DNA from: JBLHLB01 sp047618505
GTDB taxonomy: Bacteria > Planctomycetota > UBA1135 > GCA-002686595
NCBI GenBank assembly: GCA_047618505.1
Contig: JBLHLB010000007.1
Span: 1 to 41,497 of the forward strand
Length of the DNA: 41,497 bases
Reading direction: 5' to 3'
Positions 32,677 to 41,497 of the stretch are shown one piece after another (the stretch's first letter is position 1; each line of letters begins with the position of its first letter). The translations under genes and the position numbers were made by a program. A model generated the notes under the pieces. The model was not told the DNA's origin, searched no databases, and was given only the letters and a program-made list of their open reading frames with translations.

Positions 32677-34092
32677 TCAGCTGGAAAGGGGCAGGCGAAA
32701 CCAGAAGCGACTGCCCTGCCCGAGCTCGCTCTCAAGCCCCACGCTCCCACCCTGGCTCTCCACCAGCTGCTTTACGATGGCGAGCCCAAGTCCAGCGCCG
32801 CCGGTACTACGGGTACGCGACGGATCGGTACGATAAAAACGGCCAAAGACACGGGCCGCCCCTTTCGCATCCATACCACGCCCGCTGTCGCGTACATCTA
32901 TCTCGATCATTCGATCGACGACGCGCGCCGACACGACGATCTCGCCCTCCGCAGGAGTATGATCCCGGGCGTTGCAGAGGAGATTGGTGACGATTTGGTG
33001 GAAGCGCGTCCGGTCCGCCCTAAGGGGCGGGAGTTCCTGAGCCTCCAGGCGCGGCGTCGGCGCCCCCTTAATCTCGGGCAGACGAGCTAGGCAACGCCGC
33101 AATTCTTCGGCCACATCCAGATCCTCCGGCTCAAGCCGCAAGGCCCCCGCCTCCGCCAGGGAGAGCTCCTGGAGATCGTCCACCAACTTGCCCAGGTGCA
33201 CGGTTTCCTCATGCAGGGAAGCGAGCATCTCCGCGTTCGGCTCAACAATTCCATCCTGCATCGCCTCCAACTGACAACGCACATTAGTCAAAGGCGTGCG
33301 TAACTCGTGGGCAACGTCCCCCACCATGTTTCGCCGCGTGCGTTCGCTGCGCAGGAGTGATTCCGACAGTCGATTGAAGGCCAGGCCAAGGACTCCGATC
33401 TCATCCTGGGAACGCACATCGAGGCGCTGTTCTAGATCGCCCTCGCTCATGCTATGCACTGCTTCGGTTAGTTTCTCAAGGGGTTGCACAACGCGCTTTG
33501 AGACGACAATGATCACAAACCAACCGAGCACACCGGCGGCCAGGAGGCTGATCATCAACCAGTTGTTCAAGGCTCCGATCAGGCGCTTCTCTACGTCCGG
33601 TCCGGGCGCATCGATCTTGGGGATAGCGGTCAATTGCCCGACAACTCGACCGTCGTCGTCCTCGATGCTTAGGTCCGACATGCCACCGGGGAGCATGACG
33701 TTGCCCACGGCGGCGCGCGGCGGCTCCGTCGACCCCTCAAGGAATCGCACGCTGTCCACCTCATGCCTCAAGACCCTGTGGTCGCCGGCATGCGGATCGC
33801 TGACATCGGATAGAATGAAGTAGTAGCGTCGGTCAAAGTCCCGTTCGATCTGCTCCAGGAGCTCCTGGGCCGGACGCCACTCACCTTCCACCCGCCAGAT
33901 TGCCTCGAGCTCTTCAAGGTAGGGGCCGAGGTCAGGCGGCCCCTCACGGAACTGTGGCAACTCGTCCTCAAGGAACACACGCAACTCGTGAGTGTTGCCG
34001 CGACTCGTCATCACGGCAACGGCCAGAAGCATGAGTACGAGCGAAAGCCCCATCGCAAGGCCTAGGCGTTGGCGCAGGCTACGGAGCTTCAT
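32677..34092 (-). CDS. Membrane sensor histidine kinase
   Basis: The 471-residue product has two membrane segments (11-28 and 175-197) flanking a periplasmic sensing region of about 145 residues, a HAMP domain (198-250), the HisKA helix M-V-G-D-V-A-H-E-L-R-T-P with phospho-acceptor H262, and an ATPase domain with N-L-L-C-N-A-R-D-H-T-P, D-S-G-R-G-M and G-G-A-G-L-G-L-A. It phosphorylates the OmpR-type regulator encoded just upstream. ATG 34092 overlaps the regulator's end by 14 bases, which implies coupled synthesis. The periplasmic part, rich in Asp, Glu and Arg, gives no clue to the ligand. The neighbouring serine hydrolase suggests envelope stress or wall fragments, while the metal pump suggests metals; neither is proven. 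Confidence 0.93.
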   Translation of the reverse strand: MKLRSLRQRLGLAMGLSLVLMLLAVAVMTSRGNTHELRVFLEDELPQFREGPPDLGPYLEELEAIWRVEGEWRPAQELLEQIERDFDRRYYFILSDVSDPHAGDHRVLRHEVDSVRFLEGSTEPPRAAVGNVMLPGGMSDLSIEDDDGRVVGQLTAIPKIDAPGPDVEKRLIGALNNWLMISLLAAGVLGWFVIIVVSKRVVQPLEKLTEAVHSMSEGDLEQRLDVRSQDEIGVLGLAFNRLSESLLRSERTRRNMVGDVAHELRTPLTNVRCQLEAMQDGIVEPNAEMLASLHEETVHLGKLVDDLQELSLAEAGALRLEPEDLDVAEELRRCLARLPEIKGAPTPRLEAQELPPLRADRTRFHQIVTNLLCNARDHTPAEGEIVVSARVVDRMIEIDVRDSGRGMDAKGAARVFGRFYRTDPSRTRSTGGAGLGLAIVKQLVESQGGSVGLESELGQGSRFWFRLPLSS

Positions 34093-34780
34093 CGCGCCTT
34101 GAGATTTGGTAGCCAGCGCCAAAGACTGTGCGCACCCGCGAAGGTGCCCCCGGCTCGCGGTCGATCTTACGTCGGAGATTCTTTACATGGGCATCTACGG
34201 TGCGCTCTTCCCCGTCAAAGTCGTGGCCGAAAACGCTCACGATTAGATCCCCACGACTAAACACGCGCGCGGGCACGCGCAGGAAGACCTCAAGGAGTTT
34301 GAACTCAGTCGGTGTCAATTCCACCGCGCAACCGTCCACATGCAAACGGCGGGCCGTCAAGTCGAGGTCTAGACCATCGAAATTCAAGCGTCCGGGCCCC
34401 GTTACACCCTGGACCTGCGTTCGGCGCAGGACGGCCTCCACTCGTAAGACCAGTTCGCGCGGACTGAAGGGCTTGGCGACGTAGTCATCGGCGCCAAGCT
34501 TGAAACCGGCAACGCGCTCCTCTTCGGTTGTACGCGCCGTCAGCATGATAATCGGGGTAGTGCCCTCCGCTCGCAGCTGGCGGCAGATCTCCTCTCCACC
34601 GAGGTTGGGCAGCATCAAGTCCAGCAAGATTAAGTCAGGGTAAAGACTGCGCGCCAGGCGCAGGCCTTCCTCACCGTCCCCCGTCACCGAAGTCCGATAC
34701 CCCTCCTTGCCCAGGTATAGCGCAACCGTATCCGCTGTCTTGGGGGAGTCCTCGATAATCAGAATGAGGGGTGTTTGCAT
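34079..34780 (-). CDS. OmpR/PhoB-family response regulator
   Basis: The 233-residue product has a receiver domain with E10-D11, phospho-acceptor D54 in L-L-D-L-M-L-P-N, Thr81 and K103 in A-K-P-F-S, followed by a winged-helix DNA-binding domain (L-T-P-T-E-F-K-L-L-E-V-F ... V-D-A-H-V-K-N-L-R-R-K-I). Proteins of this type bind tandem half-sites about 11 bp apart, and one such repeat lies upstream of this operon at 36374-36390. The gene starts 10 bases after the serine hydrolase stop with AGGGAA ahead of the ATG, and overlaps the kinase gene. Confidence 0.93.
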   Translation of the reverse strand: MQTPLILIIEDSPKTADTVALYLGKEGYRTSVTGDGEEGLRLARSLYPDLILLDLMLPNLGGEEICRQLRAEGTTPIIMLTARTTEEERVAGFKLGADDYVAKPFSPRELVLRVEAVLRRTQVQGVTGPGRLNFDGLDLDLTARRLHVDGCAVELTPTEFKLLEVFLRVPARVFSRGDLIVSVFGHDFDGEERTVDAHVKNLRRKIDREPGAPSRVRTVFGAGYQISRRDEAP

Positions 34781-34790
34781 GGACGCTTCC

Positions 34791-36311
34791 CTACTTGTCG
34801 GAACGTCGGATCATCTCTTCGATGCGGCCGCCCACATAGGATGCGGCTCCGTCGCAGTTCGTGAGAACAACGAGAGTGTACCCGTCGGCTGGGAACATGC
34901 GGAAACTGGCGTTGATGCCCGGCGCCCCACCGCTGTGGCCCACGGACTCGTGACCTTCCTGGTTCTTGCTGATGAAGCCATAGCAGTAGCGGCCACCGTC
35001 GCCCCAACCCATATTGACCTTGCCGCCCAAGAGATTTTGCACTCCCTCGAGGCTCAGGAGATCAGAGTTCAGGAGCGCGAGACCAAAGCGATTCAAGTCC
35101 CCCACGGTGGAGAAGCCGCCCCCGGCAGGCCCGCCCCGGGCGCGGTGCAGGTAGTAGTTGTTGCGCAGGGGTCCACCCTCGTCATGGCCATCCGCGCCGG
35201 CCCGTGTATATCCGATCGCGAGGTTCTTGACTGGCTCATCCATGTGCCAGGAGTCAGTGCTGGTCATGCCAGCGGGCTCATAGATGTGCTCGCGGACGTA
35301 GTCGAAGTAGTCCATGCCGCTGATCTCTTCAACGACCAGACCGAGCACGAGGAAACCGGCATTGCTGTAGGAAAAACGCTCGCCCGGTTTGAACTGCAAC
35401 GGATCGTTCGCAAACAACGGCAGATGGTCCGCCGGCGTGCGCAAGGTCGTCCAATCGACCTCGGACATGGCCCCCCAAAAGTCCCCCAGACCCGAGGTGT
35501 GGGTCAGCAGTTGATGAATCGAGATCTGCTCAGAGACATCCGCATTGGGGTAATTGGGCAGGTGCGCACTCAACTTGTCACTGAACTCCAGCTTGCCCGC
35601 CTCCTGCAGCTGACAGATCGCCAGGGCCGTGAACATCTTGTTCATGGAGCCCAGGTTGAAGCGCGTATCTACACGGTTGGGTACATCGAAACGGCGACTC
35701 GCCAGGCCCCAGGCCTTCTCGTAGAAGGGCTCCCCGTCACGCGCCAGAAGCACCGCACCGGAGAAGCGATCCTCCGCGGCCATGTCACCGACAATGCGGT
35801 CGAGGGCGGAGGCCATCTCCTCCGGTCCCATACCATCAACCAGCTCCGCAATGACAGGATTCCCCTGCACCAGGCGCGCGTTCAATCCCAGAAGCCTATG
35901 GGGCTCCGCTGCTTCCAGGGTCATGTCAAACTCCGCCCCCATGCCCGACTTGCGGGAGTACATAGAGAGGACCCACCGATTGCTGTCGCGCTCCCGCAGG
36001 GCCTCGATCTCCGCCCCCGGCAAGTCACGGCTGAACATCCCCAGCGCCATTCGGATAGAGGCGTCGCCCACGCGCGCGCGCGTCCCGGGCTCATAGTGTT
36101 CAAGGAAATCATCCGCGCTGATCCCCTCCCCATTGGTCCGCTCTCCCGACAACAGCTTCTTGAGGGCCTCGGCATGCCCATTCGCTGCGTCCTCTTGGGC
36201 AGCTAGTTGTGTCACGACAACTGCCGGCGCAGAGTCCGCCGGAGTCGCGTTGGTGCACACGGGGAGGCATAGGAAGACAGGGAGCAGAAGATTAGTCGGC
36301 ATGGAAGTCAT
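34791..36311 (-). CDS. Exported serine hydrolase of the beta-lactamase/DD-peptidase (class C-like) family
   Basis: The 506-residue product has an N-terminal signal peptide (L-L-L-P-V-F-L-C-L-P-V-C), a separate region at about 45-160, and a serine hydrolase domain with S-M-N-K (S222-x-x-K225, nucleophile and base), Y-S-N (315-317) and G-H-S-G-G-A-P-G near residue 472. Family members include DD-carboxypeptidases, esterases, D-aminopeptidases and beta-lactamases, and the subtype cannot be set from motifs. It should act in the periplasm. It is first in an operon with the response regulator and kinase. ATG 36311 was kept, but ATG 36302 is nearly as good. Positions 36374-36390 hold a candidate operator. 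Confidence 0.87.
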   Translation of the reverse strand: MTSMPTNLLLPVFLCLPVCTNATPADSAPAVVVTQLAAQEDAANGHAEALKKLLSGERTNGEGISADDFLEHYEPGTRARVGDASIRMALGMFSRDLPGAEIEALRERDSNRWVLSMYSRKSGMGAEFDMTLEAAEPHRLLGLNARLVQGNPVIAELVDGMGPEEMASALDRIVGDMAAEDRFSGAVLLARDGEPFYEKAWGLASRRFDVPNRVDTRFNLGSMNKMFTALAICQLQEAGKLEFSDKLSAHLPNYPNADVSEQISIHQLLTHTSGLGDFWGAMSEVDWTTLRTPADHLPLFANDPLQFKPGERFSYSNAGFLVLGLVVEEISGMDYFDYVREHIYEPAGMTSTDSWHMDEPVKNLAIGYTRAGADGHDEGGPLRNNYYLHRARGGPAGGGFSTVGDLNRFGLALLNSDLLSLEGVQNLLGGKVNMGWGDGGRYCYGFISKNQEGHESVGHSGGAPGINASFRMFPADGYTLVVLTNCDGAASYVGGRIEEMIRRSDK

Positions 36312-36373
36312 AGGTCTTGGGCCTGGAGTGAGCCGTGGGGTTTAGCTCAGCCCGCAAGCCTAGGAACAACCTA

Positions 36374-36390
36374 TGAAGGAGCCGTGAAGG
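36374..36390 (-). promoter_or_regulatory. Candidate response-regulator operator (direct repeat, 11-bp period)
   Basis: TGAAGG occurs at 36374-36379 and again at 36385-36390, 11 bp apart, reading CCTTCA-cggct-CCTTCA on the minus strand. The repeat lies 63-79 bases upstream of the serine hydrolase start. OmpR/PhoB-type regulators bind such tandem half-sites, and one is encoded in this operon. Confidence 0.45.
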
Positions 36391-36430
36391 GCACCAAGTG
36401 AGCCGCGTTTCCCGCAGAGCAAGCCTCAGC

Positions 36431-40108
<3,678 letters not shown>

Positions 40109-40111
40109 GGC

Positions 40112-41497
40112 TCAGTTCCCCCCGGACAGGAGTTCAGTGCGCGAACCGCACCCCAACATTGACTCGCCGTAGTACGGGTTCTTGGTGTCTTCCCCTAACT
40201 GCAGCCAATTCGCGCCCTCTCCGGAGAGTGCCATCGGACAATGAAAGAGGCCGACGGGGCCACTCGTGCCGGTGAAGCCGAAATTCTTGAGAGCCACCAC
40301 CAACTGATCCGTAAGGGGCCCCATGAGGGGCCGTTGTTCCCCCATGCCACTTGCTGCAGCGATGGCCTCGATCGAATCGTTGAGAGGTTGGAGCTGTTTC
40401 ATCCAACGCATGTGTGCGTCTCCCTTCAGGAGGGACATGTCTACGGCACCCAGGGCAGCCCGTAGCGCTAGGGATTCCGCGTGACCGTCCTGGTCCAAGG
40501 CCAGGGCCTGCTGCAGGGCCAGATAGGCTTCTAGCACGGCACCTAACTCCACCTGGAACTCCTCGGGCGTGGCGCCTGCCATCGTTTCCATTTCCGCCCC
40601 GTCATGAGTCGCCATTTCGTCGGAGCCAGCGTCGGCAGTGCCACGATCCGTGTTGCCCGCGGAACTCGTCCCCGATCCATCACTGCCAGCGCTCATTCCA
40701 CCAGTGTTCATTCCGCCATGGTCGTGCAGCGGAGCACGCACGCCACCCTCGGGACTCATCATGCTTGGGCGTGCTCGAATCTGAAGCTCGCTATCGATCT
40801 TGAAGTTTCCGTGCACGACTACGTCTTCACCGACCTCCAGCCCACCGCGTACGACATACCAGTCGCCCGCCCGGGGCCCTAATTCAACCACACGCCCTTC
40901 GTAGGTCGGTTTGTCCCTGTTGGGCAAGCGGACGTAGACGACGGCGCGCTTTCCGGTCAGCAGGGCCGCGGTAGCCGGAATGACGATGGACTGGCCCGCT
41001 TCTGGATTGGCGACGAAGCCCATATCGGAGGTCGGCACAAGCAGCATGCCGCACTCCGGACATTCCCCTCCCTCCTCTCGCACGATTTCGGGGTGCATAG
41101 GGCATATCCACATGCCCACGAGATCCTTATCGACGACCTTGCCGTGCTCCGTCAGCACTGCGTCGACCATTGCGGACACGAACATCTCGGGCTTCAGGCG
41201 TGCATCGGAGTTATCAACGTTCAGACGCACATTGACCGTGCGGGTGCGATCATTGAGAACCGGATCGATAAAGGCGATGCGTCCGTGGAAGACCTCTCCG
41301 GGATAGGCTTCTACTCGGAATTCCACGTTCTGGCCGTAGCGCAACCAGGCTAAGTCGGACTCGTAGGCTTCGAGCACGACCCACACCTGTGAGAGATCGG
41401 CGATCGTGTAGATCTGCGAGCCCTCCTCCACGTACATCCCTTCGAGGGCATTCTTGTGGACCACGACACCACCAATGGGCGCATAGACGGTGACATG
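40112..41497 (-). CDS. CusB-like periplasmic adaptor with embedded metal-binding domain (5' partial)
   Basis: The frame is open to the window edge at 41497, so the N-terminus is missing; 461 residues are visible. They show the lipoyl/barrel region of a membrane fusion protein (Y-A-P-I-G-G-V-V-V-H-K-N, V-W-V-V-L-E-A-Y-E, I-D-P-V-L-N-D-R-T-R-T-V-N-V-R), then a heavy-metal-binding domain W-I-C-P-M-H-P-E-I ... G-E-C-P-E-C-G-M-L-L, then the membrane-proximal domain, a His/Met-rich linker (H-D-H-G-G-M-N-T-G-G-M) and a C-terminal helical domain of DUF3347 type ending in F-H-C-P-M-A and G-C-G. Three separate sites rich in Cys, His and Met suggest a metal chaperone role besides bridging pump and outer-membrane channel. 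The outer-membrane partner would lie right of the window. Confidence 0.9.
   Translation of the reverse strand, partial: HVTVYAPIGGVVVHKNALEGMYVEEGSQIYTIADLSQVWVVLEAYESDLAWLRYGQNVEFRVEAYPGEVFHGRIAFIDPVLNDRTRTVNVRLNVDNSDARLKPEMFVSAMVDAVLTEHGKVVDKDLVGMWICPMHPEIVREEGGECPECGMLLVPTSDMGFVANPEAGQSIVIPATAALLTGKRAVVYVRLPNRDKPTYEGRVVELGPRAGDWYVVRGGLEVGEDVVVHGNFKIDSELQIRARPSMMSPEGGVRAPLHDHGGMNTGGMSAGSDGSGTSSAGNTDRGTADAGSDEMATHDGAEMETMAGATPEEFQVELGAVLEAYLALQQALALDQDGHAESLALRAALGAVDMSLLKGDAHMRWMKQLQPLNDSIEAIAAASGMGEQRPLMGPLTDQLVVALKNFGFTGTSGPVGLFHCPMALSGEGANWLQLGEDTKNPYYGESMLGCGSRTELLSGGN

Noticed and set aside
34707..36206. 499-residue open frame on the plus strand
   Set aside because: It is the exact antisense of the serine hydrolase and regulator genes, has no recognisable domain or ribosome binding site, and such frames are expected from GC-rich codon bias.

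Overview
The window is a gene-dense, high-GC bacterial chromosome segment with almost everything on the minus strand. The most likely source is a Planctomycetota bacterium. The reasons are an ECF sigma factor fused to a membrane anchor and a very long carboxypeptidase-regulatory-like extension, a short-ORF/nucleotidyltransferase pair of a kind I associate with that phylum, a conserved four-Cys protein upstream of mraZ, and large exported proteins of unknown function. A Saltatorellus/Poly30-like lineage is possible, but this is inference from gene content and no marker gene here fixes it. MurE carries the DNPR motif, so the wall is predicted to contain meso-diaminopimelate.

Layout. 1-152 is the Gly/Arg-rich tail of a probable RRM RNA-binding protein, followed by a strong terminator. 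302-1523 holds two decayed, convergent genes: a DUF1569-type pseudogene and a truncated endonuclease/exonuclease/phosphatase lipoprotein. 1677-4769 is the sigma factor fusion. 4898-5609 is the nucleotidyltransferase pair, apparently cotranscribed with thrS (5619-7403), which has a 523-bp structured upstream region.

7927-22482 is a division and cell wall (dcw) cluster read leftward in the order mraZ, rsmH, ftsL-like, ftsI, murE, murF, mraY, ftsW, a LysM protein, a small unknown ORF, murG, murC, murB. Nearly every junction from rsmH to murG overlaps or touches, and most of its starts are GTG or TTG. murD is missing from its usual place between mraY and ftsW, and ftsQ, ftsA, ftsZ and ddl are absent from the window. 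A 10-bp-spaced triple repeat upstream of mraZ looks like the MraZ operator.

22837-26461 is a divergent pair: a four-Cys protein (minus) and a 920-residue exported protein (plus). 26471-32620 is a surface-polysaccharide region with three GT4 glycosyltransferases, a PilZ (c-di-GMP receptor) protein and a GT2 glycosyltransferase. 32677-36311 is a serine hydrolase, OmpR-type regulator and sensor kinase operon, preceded by an 11-bp-spaced direct repeat that could be its operator. 36431-41497 is a CusA/CzcA-type heavy-metal RND pump and its adaptor protein, the latter running off the right edge.

As a whole the window encodes peptidoglycan precursor synthesis and septal assembly, surface glycan synthesis, metal export and envelope signalling. 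No IS element, prophage, CRISPR array, rRNA or complete tRNA was seen.
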